Positions 48,900 to 60,806 of a DNA stretch of 64,000 nucleotides are shown here, one piece after another. Numbering within the stretch: the stretch's first letter is position 1; every line of letters begins with the position of its first letter. The DNA lies in NCBI GenBank assembly GCA_021229015.1, contig CM037781.1:68096345-68160344 (forward strand), in the 5' to 3' direction. The notes beneath the pieces were generated by a model. That model had not been told where the DNA came from, made no database searches, and saw nothing but the letters and a program-made list of their open reading frames with translations. Source of the stretch: Solen grandis (lineage: Eukaryota > Mollusca > Bivalvia > Adapedonta > Solenidae). The position numbers were made by a program, and so were the translations under genes.

Positions 48900-50373
48900 A
48901 TGATAAGGAGAGAGAAGGAAATTGACAGTAGAACACTGAAAGTTGAATTGTTGCAGTTGGATGCATCTGAGAGTGTGAATGGTGTACAATATAATCCAGA
49001 TTTGTGCGAAAGAAAGAAGAAAGAGTTAAAGATGCTAGTTGGAGAGTTTAGTGATGTGTTCACAGATATACCAGGAACAACAGACTTAGTTGAACATGAT
49101 ATCAAACTTACAAGTGAAATTCCTGTTAGGTCAAAGCCATATCCAGTGCCTGGTGCTTTAAGGGAATCCTTTAAGAAAGACTTAGAAAAAATGCTGAAAA
49201 TGGGTATTATAGAACCATGTGATTCCCCATATGCATCTCCTGTAGTGATAGTTAAGAAACCTGATGGGTCAAATAGAGTATGTATTGACTATCGGAAGTT
49301 AAACGCCATCACTGTGTTTGATTCTGAGCCAATCGGGAATCCAGAGTATATCTTTGATAAGTTAGCTAGTGCAAAGTATATGTCAAAGATAGACTTAGCT
49401 AAGGGCTATTGGCAGATCAAGGTAAAGGATAGTTGTAAACCTTACACGGCTGTTGTCTGTTTTGAGGGTTTGTTTTCCTTCAATAAGATGCCATTTGGGA
49501 TGGTAAATTCTGGGGCAACGTTTGCCAAGATGATGCGGAAGCTTCTTGATGGTCTAGATGTTATTGACAATTTTGTAGATGATGTTTTAGACTATTCAGA
49601 TACTTGGGAAGTTCACATTAGGAGTTTGAGACAGTTGTTTGAGAGACTCAGGTCCTCTCACTTGACCGCACGTCCCTCAAAGTGCAAATTAGGTTTCACT
49701 GGTATGGATTTTTTGGGTCATGTTGTTGGAGAGGGTAGGTTACAACCAAATCCTGAAAAGGTGGAAACACTCTTGAGCTGTAAACAGCCCATGACAAAGA
49801 CGCAAGTAAGATCATTTCTTGGTCTAGTGGGATATTACAGAAAATTTATCCCCAATTTCAGTACAGTCGCTGCTTGTTTAACAGACATGACGAAAAAAGG
49901 GTATCCTAATAAGGTTGTATGGTCTGACAGAGCGGAGCATGCTTTCCGTACTTTGATTGGATGTTTGACAAAATCTCCAATCTTAGTTTTACCTGATTGG
50001 TCACTTCAATTTGTATTGCGTACAGACGCATCAGATATTGGCATAGGTTGTGTTCTGATGCAAAGTCATGGTGACAGAAATTTTCCTGTGGCGTATGCAA
50101 GTAGAAAGTTGCTTCCAAGAGAGACTAGATATTCCACTATTGAAAAGGAAGGTTTGGCCATTTTGTGGGGTATTCAGAAGTTCCAGTGTTACCTCTATGG
50201 AAAAGAATTCATCCTAGAGACTGATCATGCCCCGCTCATTCATATGAATAGGGCGGAAGGTGACTAACCCAAGAATTATGAGATGGGTTCTGGCGCTTCA
50301 GCCATACAGGTTTGTAGTTCACTACATTAAGGGTTCTGAAAATGTTGGAGCAGACTTTTTAAGTCGTTTGTAG
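48900..50373 (+). pseudogene. Reverse transcriptase and RNase H of the Gmr1-type element
   Basis: The open frame 48900-50267 (455 codons) carries RT. It shows VEHDIKLTSEIPVRSKPYP, the motif A aspartate D165 (SKIDLAKGYWQI), FNKMPFGMVNSGATF and the FVDD catalytic box at residues 225-228, then DFLGHVVG and SFLGLVGYYRKFIP. RNase H follows with D376 (RTDASDIG), E415/E417 (YSTIEKEG) and D442 (TDHAPL). A one-base frame loss near 50262 ends the frame early. The expected RNase H tail continues in another frame (RIMRWVLALQPYRF, SENVGADFLSRL) to a stop at 50371-50373. It is in the same frame as the integrase, but a pair of shifts lies between them. Catalytic residues are intact. Confidence 0.94.
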
Positions 50374-50475
50374 TTACTGAGATAGTCGTGAGAGACACAG
50401 TAGTAGTTTTCTTTGCCGTTATGTAAGGATTGATTTTGTGAATTTTTAAGTGTAAAAATCAGAGATTTTTAACTA

Positions 50476-50488
50476 TAGTAGGGGGATA
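50476..50488 (+). promoter_or_regulatory. Polypurine tract
   Basis: The purine-rich stretch around AGTAGGGGGA directly before the 3' LTR is the expected plus-strand primer. Confidence 0.7.
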
Positions 50489-51495
50489 TGTCACAAATAT
50501 ATTCAGTTCAGCACTCTCAGTACTATTAATTGTCAATCTTATCATACCTGTATACCTGTGTTGTGTCACGGGTGATTGGTTTTATTGTATATAGCTATGT
50601 GTATTGGTACTTGTGTAAGAGTGCATGGTCATTCTGAACTGGACATCAGTAGTTGGCACACACACGAAGTGGTTGGTTGCATGTATTTGTATAGAAGTTA
50701 AATTCCTGACGTTGTGTAGAAGAACAGCTGTTATGTGAAATACTGTGGCTACGGGTATTGACCTCCACTAGTTAATTGTCCATATTCGACAAACTACAAG
50801 AACTTATAATAACTACCACCATCGTATATAGCTCGTTATTCTACGGAGGCCAAGACAAGATACCAGTTTCTGACATATTGTGGAAAATTGGCGTGTGGTG
50901 TGTTTGTGATGTGAATATATGTTACATCATTCACGAATACAATCGGGTGTTTGCTCAGAAAAAAACATTTATGTGTGAAAAGGCCTAAACAAATTTTATA
51001 TATTTATCGAAGTGTAATATCAAATTCCTGTGTGGAGAACTGAACTTGTGTCCTGTGTGGTAAATTGTATATAGTCACTGCAGTTCCTGTGTGGAAACTT
51101 TATACCTGTGTGGTTGTATCGTGACTGTAATCCTGTGTGGAAAATAACTTTACACCAGTGTGGTACTCCTGTGTGGAAAACACTGATTAACATTATACCT
51201 GTGTGGGTATTCATATTGGACTCCTTTGTGGAAAATGCCTGTGTGGTAAAATTAAGTGAAGACGGACATATATGGTTATGATATATATATGATACTGGTT
51301 ATTTATCTTAGGCTATTTTCTTATATATGTTTTATAAATTTAAATGCTTGATGAGTAACCATATATTATGTTAACATGTATTAAAGAGATGTTTGTAAAT
51401 ATGTCTCCAGCTGTAACATGATCCTATCTGCTACATTTAAACTATAAAGAATTCGGGAAACACAAATATTCCAAACTTTTGGAACTTTTGTGACA
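50489..51495 (+). mobile_element. 3' LTR of the Gmr1-type retrotransposon
   Basis: TGTCACAA...TTTTGTGACA, followed by the GCATT duplication at 51496-51500. It lacks the roughly 146 bp present at 45205-45350 of the 5' LTR, with the junction near 50996. Since both LTRs are copied from one template, the difference arose after insertion or through recombination between copies. Confidence 0.95.
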
Positions 51496-51990
51496 GCATT
51501 TTAAACTCTGAATAGTAGTTTTGGAGAGAAGTCTTTTTTTTTAAGTTTTCTGGCTGCATTTTAGCAATCGTAGTGGATGGTAACCCAAGGAACATCTGTA
51601 CTAAAACATTTTGAAATCTGGCCAGTAGTTTTGAAAAAGATGATTTTTAAAGTTTTCATATCTTTTTCTTTCCGTTGCCATGGCAACCAGAATTCTACAT
51701 GGATAAAGTTCACTGTAGCAGCTTTTGTGANNNNNNNNNNNNNNNNNNNNNNNNNNNNNNNNNNNNNNNNNNNNNNNNNNNNNNNNNNNNNNNNNNNNNN
51801 NNNNNNNNNNNNNNNNNNNNNNNNNNNNNNAGGTTTATCCACAAATCGTCCCCGCCAAGTTTAATCAAATTCTGACCAGCGGTTTCAGAGGAGAGGTCGA
51901 TTAAAGCAAAATGTTGACGACGGACGACGACGGACGATAGATGCAGGGTGATAACAAAAGCTCACCTTGAGCACATTTGAGGGAGAGAGA
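51496..51990 (+). repeat. Right part of the split molluscan repeat
   Basis: It resumes after the LTR element with GCATTTTAAACTCTG, CGTTGCCATGGCAACCAGAAT and GACGACGGACGACGACGGACG, and closes with AGCTCACCTTGAGCAC. The clause pattern (AACATCTGTACTAAAACATTTTGAAATC) resembles the left part before 44696, indicating internal repetition within the family. An assembly gap lies inside. Confidence 0.6.
51731..51830. other. Assembly gap, 100 N
   Basis: Exactly 100 N inside a dispersed repeat, a typical place for assembly to fail. Confidence 0.98.
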
Positions 51991-52916
51991 GAGACGGGGT
52001 CGGGACTATCAGAGTATGTATGTCGAGATACAATGTATGTTTGTCGAGATACAATGAATGTCGAGACTGGCGATGTAGGAAAAACAAGTCTCACCTGTAT
52101 ATATATGTACACATATAATTTGTAAATCTCATGTATTTTGACTGAACTTTGAATTCACCTCATGTCATAAGAGAACATGGCGTTGGAACATTCCATAATT
52201 AGATCTCATTTTATATCTGAGTTTTCATCACGCAAACCTTAGAGCGCTAAGGAACTATACTTTCACCTTTGAAATGCATATTGATCAAATAATGATATTA
52301 AAGTACTTCAGACACTCAGGTGTAAAGCTTTTTATCGAAAATGTAAACTCAATATCGACAGGAAAATCCTCACTTGCAAACCAATGCTTGATTTCGCTGT
52401 TAGGGTGAAACGCCTCAACGCATGCGCCATTGTGGTTGTTAATCGAGTATCAAATGAAAGATAAATCAACACATTTGTAGCTGTAATGTCTTGTCAGCAA
52501 ACATTGAAGCTCGGGAACATTTGATCAAATCGGAAGTTGAACCGAGTGTAGTTACATCGTATACATCACCAACAAACACATTTTAATGCCAGTCTCGAAG
52601 GAGAAGACGCTACTTAAATTCGAAACAGAAGCAAAATCACTTGTTCTTGGAATCCGAAATTATTTTGTGTTACTGCTTATTCACACATTTTAGAATTGTT
52701 ACATATTTACTTTTATGATGTCTTGTCATAACATTATATTCTACTTTGCGTCATAAACCGCCTATATAAATTCGTATTTGTGATACACACCTTGTTGATA
52801 CAGTAGTATGTAAAATATGCCAACCAATAAATATGTAAATGACTAACTTCTAAATCTGATTTTCGAAAGAACCATTGGTCTGATATGAACTTGAGATGTA
52901 ATAATGTCCAGAATAA
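51991..52916. other. No recognised feature
   Basis: A GA-rich start and a short direct doublet (TGTCGAGATACAATG, near 52021-52055) are followed by unremarkable AT-rich sequence. Confidence 0.6.
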
Positions 52917-52920
52917 TATA

Positions 52921-54345
52921 CTCAGCAAAACTAGAAACGTCCCTGTGAAGCTTTGTCTGTGTAGTTGCAACATGTTCAATGTACATGTATTTAAACCCCG
53001 GCGATGTTCAGAATACGACCGTGTATAGTTTACCCGATACGCATGGTTTACATATCGGCCAGTAACCGGAACGGTCATTTGCAAATTTTGCACGTGCACG
53101 CTATACATGTCATTCATATGTTGATTCAGTTCATGTCGTACCATTCATGCGATAGGGGCTATTCTGAAAATTATTTTTTTCTTTTAATTTTTCACTGTTT
53201 TCGATATGCCACGGCTCTCCGAAAACGTGCGAAATCAGGCAATTGGGATGTTTGCGGGTGGGATGTCCGCCATGGTAGTCGCGCGTCGGTTCGGGTGCTG
53301 TTGGAAGATGATTGATCGTTTTGCAGCCCGGTATCAGCAGACTGGGGCTGTTCACGACCGGCAGCGAAATGGTAGGCCTCGTGTAACGACGGCTATATTC
53401 GATCGTTTCATTACGTTGACGCACTTACGTCAACGTCACTTGGCAGCCACAGTCACTGCTAGGCAATACGGTGTCTCAGGGCAGACCATTCGCAACCGGT
53501 TGCGTCGTAACGTTCAACCATTCAGGGCACGCCACCCTTACACTGGTCAGATAATGACCAAAGTCACCGTGCTGCCAGGCTGTTATGGGCGCGACGTCAT
53601 CTAAACTGGAGAAGGGCTGACTGAACCGAGTTTTGTTCACCGATGAATCTCGGTTCACAGTTAGACATGCTGACGGAAGATAATGGGTATACAGGCGTAA
53701 AAATGAAAGATTCGCCGATTGTTGCATTATTCAGAAGAACAGGTTTGGGGGAAGGAGAGTAATGGTCTGGGCGGGGATCATGGGGAAACGGAAGACAGGT
53801 TTGGTTGTTGTACAGGGCAACAATAATGCGCAGCGTTATGTTGCAGACGTGCTAAATGCATATGCTTAACAATTTATTCGTCAGCATGGTCCTGGTGTAA
53901 CATTGATGAAGAACTAAGCCCACCCTCATGTAGCCAGGGTCACCACTCAATTCTTGCAGCAAAACAATGTCAACGACATGCCATGGCCCGCGGTTTCCCG
54001 GATCTCAACCCCATTGGGCACATATGGGATCAGCCGGGCCGCAAAGCACGAGCTAACCACCAGATTGACAATGTTTGCGATCTAACACGGGCGTTACAAA
54101 AGGAATGGAGGAATATGCCCTACGCACTGGTATTGCCGTACGTTACGTCGATGCGGCGTAGAACCATTGCATGCATTCATACAAATGGTGGTCATAAAAA
54201 GTATACATGATAGTCAGGTACAATTAATTGGTTTTGATACAGAAATGAATGAACTTGTTTTTTAATTTTGATTCATAAAACTAACCCTTTTGGTTTTCGA
54301 AAAATATTTCCTTATATATAGAGGGACGTTTCTAGTTTTGCTGAG
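52921..54345 (+). mobile_element. Complete Tc1-like DNA transposon, inactive
   Basis: Perfect 24-bp terminal inverted repeats lie at 52921-52944 (CTCAGCAAAACTAGAAACG...) and 54322-54345. TA target duplications flank them (52919-52920, 54346-54347). The length of 1425 bp is typical for the superfamily. A single broken transposase reads on the plus strand. Confidence 0.95.
53206..54210 (+). pseudogene. Tc1-like transposase, inactivated
   Basis: The cut-and-paste transposase of the surrounding element. Residues 1-120 of the first frame (53206-53604) contain the paired helix-turn-helix DNA-binding region: MPRLSENVRNQAIGMFAGGM, VARRFGC, GRPRVTT, TARQYGVSGQTIRNRLR. The catalytic part is split among frames. 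FTDESRF with the first aspartate is readable near 53638. The second site, where the family has an Asp-Asn pair before A-(H/R)-P-H, here reads Asn followed by a stop (near 53912). The last box reads DLNPIGH, with glycine in place of the usual acidic residue (near 54003). In-frame stops and at least one frameshift confirm a dead copy. Confidence 0.92.
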
Positions 54346-54349
54346 TATA

Positions 54350-55984
54350 TATTTCGAGGGAGGGGTTAGAGCGAAACTAGGCATAGTGCATATAAACATG
54401 TAAGCACTAAACATAGTTTCGCTCTCACCATTTGATTTATACTCATGATGATCTACGGCAGGTTGGTTTCTCATTGCAATCCTGTTCCTGCGTGTACTTA
54501 GCTGGACTAGAAAAAAATGTTGCAGCGTCATTTAAGTCGACAATATAAGTAACTTAGTACATCTTAAAAAGAAATAGTGGTATTTTGTATACAGAGAATA
54601 TTGTTACATTATTTTATTTCAGTTTTATGACGAAATCGATCATAAGTTCAAGGCCCCTTTCTCATGAGGTGCTAATACTCAGTTTAACAACTGTAATTGG
54701 CAGATCCAAAACAATGTGAAAAATAATAAAAATCAGATTATTACTATCCTTAGTTAAATGTGATCCCAATTGCTTAAACGGATGGCACACACAATACCCT
54801 GGTGATGAACTAGTTAAACACATTATTTTACTAATTAAATTGTCAAAGCAATTCAATTTTGATATCGCCACTCCTCTGTTCTTGAGATTTCACCTGACTG
54901 TTTGCACTCATATCTTTTTTAACCCCCAGAGTCCCTTTTTATAGTATTTATATATAGCCGTTCATGAATGAACTTAATAGCAAGAGGTAAAAAAAATGTC
55001 ACTGTGCTTGTTACCGTGGAATTCCGATGGTCACCAAGTGTTTCATCCTGAGTTTATCAGGTTCATAAAATTTGATTCACTTTGTCACTGATTTACATGT
55101 CGTAGATTTTTTGCGATAAATGAGGATGCTTTTAAACGAATCTAAAAATAATTATAATTATTCTAACGACCATGCTTGACCGAAGACGACATCCTTTAAC
55201 AGACATTTAAAATTGAAATGACGTCTAGACATGACTTGAGTGAAATATGAGTTGAGCTAGCAGTATTGAAGAGAAAAACAATCTTAGATGAAACGAATAA
55301 AACGAAAATCAAGTTGATTTTCCTATTATTAATGTTCAAACCATAAATACATTAAGGCAGATTCCAAAGAATTAGTTGTGGGTCATTTAGCGTAATAGAC
55401 ATTTCCTTTTTAAAGAATAATCAATAACTTGCAGTGAATTAGAGCGGATTTACTGACAGCACGCTATAGTATAATTTCTCTGGTCTTTAAGCCAATTTCA
55501 TCAGCAATCGTGTGTTTGTAAATTGTGTACTTGCACCTTTCAACATCTTTTCATGTTAGTCTGTCGATGTCGGTAATAGTAAATGATGCGTAACTCGTTG
55601 CAAAATAAAATTTTGCACTTATTTTGGTGCATATTTAGGAAAACGGTAATATTGAATGATAGACATATTTTGAGATCAATCTAAAGAATGTCCAAAGAAT
55701 GTTGATACGATGTTTTTTCTTCTTCTTATAAACGGTACTTATCTGTACCCAGATCAAGGGTTTTCATAATTTTATAGACATTGGGTTATGCAATTAATTC
55801 AAACAAATTCATTTATTGCAAACAATATATTATTGATAATATGGTATATTATTTAAAATTTATATACGCATTTGATTGTTACGTATTTAATTGTTGAAAT
55901 GTTGGTAATAAGGGAATTATCCTAAAATGAAAGTCATACACCGTGTTTGTAAAATGTGCACAGTTCTGTGCATGGTATATATGT
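54350..55984. other. No recognised feature
   Basis: AT-rich sequence. No gene, RNA or repeat family can be supported. Confidence 0.6.
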
Positions 55985-56350
55985 TGTCCGTCCATCCTAA
56001 AAATTGTGACGCAAACTACTTCTATATTTCTCAACCGATTCGGTTCAAATTTTGTGTGTGCATTCACAATCAGGTGGAGAGGTGCGTGACAAATTTGACT
56101 TGAATTATCTTAAAGATTACCGAGTTATTACCCCTGATTCGGCTCTAAATATCTTGTGACGCGATCTTCTTCAACATTTCTTAACCGATTCGGTTCAAAT
56201 TTTGTGTGTGCATTGATAATCAGATGCAGATGCGCGTGACATAAATTTCACTTGAGTTATCTCAAGGATTACAGAGTTTTTGCCCCTGATTCGACTCTAA
56301 ATATTTTGTGGCACGAACTTCTTCTACATTTCTTAACCGATTCTGTTCAA
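55985..56350 (+). repeat. 150-bp tandem repeat, about 2.4 copies
   Basis: AACCGATTCGGTTCAAATTT with the following TGTGTGTGCATT recurs at 56033 and 56183, and the start of a third copy is at 56335. CCCCTGATTCGGCTCTAAAT also recurs once per unit. Copies are diverged. No coding frame is maintained. Confidence 0.85.
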
Positions 56351-56678
56351 CTGTAATTCAACCTGGTCCCATTTTTTTAATTATCTCCCTTTGTTAATTT
56401 TTTTCTTGTTCTGAACATAACTCAAATATTATACATGGTATTAACTTCAAACTTAAAATGTTAACAGATGGCGACTAGGAGAAGTGCAGTATCCAAGAAC
56501 TGTAACTCTACATTTTTAAACTACTGTGCCAAACAACCATAACTAACTCAATATCCACTTTAAACTAAGACTTTACTTAATTATCACTTACTTTCTATCA
56601 TAACTAATATTCTATGTATAAAGGTTCTTATATATGCTTCCTCCTGGATTCTGGCTCTCATGTATCAAAGCATTTTGC

Positions 56679-56690
56679 GGGGGGGGGGGG
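56679..56690. repeat. G homopolymer
   Basis: A run of 12 G. It lies between the 150-bp repeat and the 21-bp array. Confidence 0.95.
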
Positions 56691-56719
56691 TATTAATCAC
56701 CTTCAGTGATAGCTCTAGT

Positions 56720-57545
56720 TAGTTTTGTACATTGTCCATTTCATTATGTTTACATTCCTGCGTGTGTCGATTATTGCGTTAGATGCATTCTACTTTTTGC
56801 TATGTGCACACTTCATTTTGCTATGTCCTGTAAATTCTCCATGTTGTTGTGTGCAAACTCTTTTATGTTTATTGCACTGATCATTATGTTAGGTGCATTG
56901 TCAAATTCGTTACGTGCATACTTCATTACGTTAATTGTACCAATAACTATATCTTGTGAATTTGTCATTTCGTTATCTGTGCACTTAAATGTGTTTTGTG
57001 TACATATCATTTTGTGTCGTGCATTCTCCATCTCGTTATGTGCGTACTTCAATATGTTATGTGTATCGAACATTCTGTTATGTGTAAACTTCATTTTTCA
57101 TGTTCGCATACCATTATGTCATTAATTTGTACTGATTATTTTGTTGAGTGTATTATCCATTTCCCTATATGCATACTTTATTATGTAATGTGTACTGATC
57201 ACTATGGTATGTGTAAAGATTATTTCGTTACGTGAATAATTTATTACATTGTAAGTATCTCCATTATGCCGAACTTTGTCATTATGACGGGATACTTTGT
57301 TCGAGTAATTTCAATTAATGACACCGATAAAATGGCATAAGAAATATGTACACATACCATAAATCAATACAAATAACATAATGAAGTGTTAACATAACGA
57401 AATTGGGGTATAATCACAACAAAATGATCAGTTCAAATAATATGATGAAATGTTAACATAACGAAACAGGGAATGCACACAACAAAATGATCGGTTCTAA
57501 AACATGATTAAGTTCGCACATAACGAAATGGTGTATGCACATGAT
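56720..57545. repeat. 21-bp repeat array in both orientations
   Basis: Diverged units of the type CATTTCGTTATGTGCATACTT, CATTATGTTATGTGTACTGAT and CATTTTGTTATGTGTAAACTT, three 21-mers forming a 63-65 bp higher-order unit (for example starts at 56893, 56955, 57019, 57148). They fill about 56720-57260. After about 80 bp the same motifs appear as the reverse complement (AACATAACGAAA, AACAAAATGATC, CACATAACGAAATGG) to about 57545. The 139-codon plus-strand frame at 56706-57125 is a by-product, since 21 is a multiple of 3 and yields 7-residue repeats. Confidence 0.85.
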
Positions 57546-58558
57546 AATAAAAAAAAAATCAGTATAATGAGGCAGCAAAGGCGTTCCATTCAATACAGCG
57601 CGCAGCAATTAGGTATTGTTGGTACAGTGTGTTGAATTGTATACAGTTTAAGAGCAATTGTTTTTAAATGGTTCATGAAATTTGCAAAAAAAAGAGAATG
57701 CTGCTGGTGATAGGATGTCTGGAAGACTGGCGGGTCATGAAACTCCCGAAAGAAAGCGAGTTCAGCTACTCCGATAGAAGGAAAATAAACCATGTTTATG
57801 CTGAAAAAAGATATAAACTTTTAACAATGATTTTACGACTGGTTTCTCTTCTCTTACTAAAAAAAAATAAATAAAAAATAAAGAAGAAAGTAATAACAAA
57901 CAGATTAAACCAAACAGGGGTGGGAGTTTTGGAACTGTTTATCAAACAACAGGATTAGAAAGTACATGTATATGAACAAGTTGCACACCCGGAGATTAAG
58001 GGAATTTTTCTGCACCAAGACACTGTGCAAAAAAGATACTAATTGACTGTGGAATTTTCTGAAGCATGATGCATACACTTCACTTCACGCAAATGGATCT
58101 TCAGGAGAATTAATTGTACCTCTGATTTGAATGACATTTGCTCAGTAGTCAGTCGTGTACTTTAAAAAAATCGAAATTGTAACTAAAACAGGTAGAGTGC
58201 CACAATAAATGCATTCGGATATATTTCGGGAAAAAATGTAAGTTAGAATGACGTCTCGAGAACGGTATTATATACATGTTTGTATTATATCATCATGTCT
58301 GCAGTCTCCGTTGTCAGATTTTATTTTGTAGACTAGTCACTCATTATATTAAATAACAATCACAACAATTAAAAAAAATACAAATTTCTTACTCTCGAAA
58401 CAAAACGATAGATTGAAAAATACAAAATTCTACATCTGTTAAAAGCAATACTCAAGAAAATAATAATTGACTTTTTAAATTAAACATTTTATATAAAATA
58501 AACAGTTCTGAAATATATGTGTTGATTTTAGCTGAGACAATCATAATGATAATTACAA

Positions 58559-58560
<2 letters not shown>
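57546..58560. other. No recognised feature
   Basis: AT-rich. No gene supported. Confidence 0.55.

Positions 58561-58618
<58 letters not shown>
58561..58618. repeat. (AT)n(GT)n compound microsatellite
   Basis: About 19 AT units followed by about 10 GT units. Confidence 0.97.
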
Positions 58619-58783
58619 ATGCAAGCGCCCGCCATTGAGGACTCACGATGGTAAGAACAGCAACAAATGAGGGCTCACTGACATACTGTGGACGTCCTCA
58701 GTCGTCATAATGACAATATTGTCTAAAAATGCATATTTTTGTTTAAAACATGTAAAAAAACTTTCAAAATATCAAGTCCCAAT

Positions 58784-58940
58784 TGACGTCAGATTCCTAG
58801 CACTTTTCACACGTGTGTATGGATTTTCGCAAGATGGTCCATTTCTCTCTTCCGATAGTTTCACACACAACTTCAATACGCATGCGCTAAGATTTTTATC
58901 CTTTTCCGGTTATGACGGCGCCATCTTGATTATATACGTG
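58784..58940 (+). promoter_or_regulatory. Candidate housekeeping-type promoter and first (5' UTR) exon
   Basis: A compact group of known promoter motifs occurs in an otherwise AT-rich region: TGACGTCA (58784-58791, CRE/ATF), CGCATGCGC (58879-58887, NRF-1), TTCCGG (58904-58909, ETS on the other strand) and GGCGCCATCTTG (58917-58928, YY1 type). A good splice donor, GTG followed by GTGAGTAAAT, begins the putative intron at 58941. This layout fits a TATA-less promoter with a short non-coding first exon of a plus-strand gene. No downstream coding exon could be linked securely. It is an inference from motifs. Confidence 0.45.
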
Positions 58941-60699
58941 GTGAGTAAATTTGCTTTTTTGTCTGTGTGTTTTTTTTACAGTACGTTTTATGTTTTTGAG
59001 TATATTTGGCTGAAATGTAAACATTTATCATTTAAATGTTGCTTATAAAGTCATAAGAAACTAATTCCAGTTTGACCTTCTTTGAATTTCTTCTTTGCCG
59101 TTGTGGCGATTAAAATGCGGACCCGTTCCCAATCGTCCTACGTACACAGTTGCAAAAATCTTATATCTTCTATTTCATTCAGATAAAAACTGTTTAAATC
59201 AAGATGAGGTGAAAGTATGACACTGAAAAACTCAGGATATCACCTGTTTATGGATTAATGATAATAATAATAAGAAGAAAAAAAAAACGTTATCGTGAAA
59301 AAAGCCCACCGCACTTTGACACCGATTTCTCATTTAAAACCACATAAGAGCTTAAACTGCTGGTATAGACGGGTAATTGAAAAATGTACTTAAAATGTTT
59401 TTCAAACTGTCAGGGCCTAAAATAAAATATTGTTTGTTTCCCCTCCCACTAGATCTACCCGACGACGCAAAATATTTTATTGCAATCCTGAAAAAAATGT
59501 CTGGCTAGATCGATTGTACTTTTATCCTACACATAAAGAAATCTTACACAACAGGTAGATATATTGTCCAAGAAATCCAAACTAAAACAACCACTAACAC
59601 GATTTTAACTCTTAAGTTCTGATAAGCAGACAGGCACATTGACAGTGTCAGTTTCACACCCTTTGAACTTTACTGCTGCAGTACGTTAATTTCTTCATGG
59701 AGTGATGACGTCACACAAGGTGAAATTGAAAATATTTGAAGGGGCACAGAGGGTATATTTGTTGACACTTTTGCAAGCACTCATTTCAACTATAGATAAC
59801 TGACAACTTTTCACCCCATAATTAATACAGAAACTTGGCCAAATCTACACATCCTGTTGACACGACTTTTCCCCTTTAACTGACCATATTGCACTAACAT
59901 GTTTAGTTTATGTGCAGATAAGAATATGGCACTATGACCCTCTGTCCCCCCCCCCCCCCCTTGCATGAGGGAGATGTTTTGGAACTGTGATTGTAAACAA
60001 CTTCCGGAATGGAATAAATAAATAAAACAACCTGGTAAGATACATTAATTTTAATTGTGTTTTTTATTTGTCATATAAGCACATTTATGAGAGATATTTA
60101 ACAATATAAGTTTAAAATTGATTGTAGTTTATACCAGTGAATATTATTCAGAATATTAATGGCCATGTGACTTGATTCCTCATGGAGCATTCTGGATTTC
60201 TTAACCCATCTTATAAGAGTGTCAAAGCATGAACCCACAGATTAAGGGAATGAGAAAGGGGCCCTGTCTTATATATCATAAATATGAAAATCTGCAAGGA
60301 CATCTCCTCTGGGTCATTATATAATTTTGTCATTTTTCCTTTAACAACAACAACAACAACAACAAACAAGAATAAAGTAAATACTAAGTCTTGTTTATTG
60401 CAGGGTTATATTGGCTACATCCAAATCATATGGACTGATAACAGAAGCAGACATTTTAGCGTTGAACATACAACTTATTTTCCAATGGTAGAAGGGAATG
60501 ATAGATTGTCACTTTAAACAATTTTAGGTCTGACAATGTGTTAAACATCTGAAAGAAAACTGACCTTTCATTGACAACTGCCAATTATTTTTTAACATTA
60601 TGAATCACTGATATATAACTAAAACTGATATAATTAAGTTTTGCCAGCATAAAAATCATGCTAATAAGCCTGCTATTACATCTGTAACAGGTGGTGAAA
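58941..60699. other. Intergenic or intronic stretch
   Basis: It contains a 15-C run at 59946-59960 and a (CAA)n tract at about 60343-60364. An acceptor-like TGTTTATTGCAG ends at about 60403, followed by a short open frame (GYIGYIQIIWTDNRSRHF) to 60517, but no matching donor or domain is seen. Confidence 0.45.
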
Positions 60700-60806
60700 A
60701 AATCAATGACTCGACAAGGACTCGAATCGAGGGCCTCAGAAATAGTGTTCCTGCATGCACTCTACCGACAGAGCTTTCAAGTCACATGTCCTCTTGGCCA
60801 TTGATT
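60700..60806 (-). repeat. tRNA-like relic (SINE head or tRNA pseudogene)
   Basis: On the minus strand AGCTCTGTCGGTAGAGTGC resembles an A box, and CGATTCGAGTCC (60718-60728 on the plus strand as GGACTCGAATC) a B box. Inverted ends AAATCAATG and CATTGATTT close the block. A functional tRNA cloverleaf is not supported. Confidence 0.5.

Noticed and set aside
46021..49105. Minus-strand ORFs opposite gag and pol
   Set aside because: Shadows of the plus-strand retrotransposon frames.
56706..57235. ORFs of 139 and 79 codons
   Set aside because: Translation of a 21-bp repeat array, with 7-residue periodicity and no domain.
60284..60517. 77-codon plus-strand ORF as a gene
   Set aside because: It crosses a (CAA)n tract, and an acceptor-like site without a donor is not enough.
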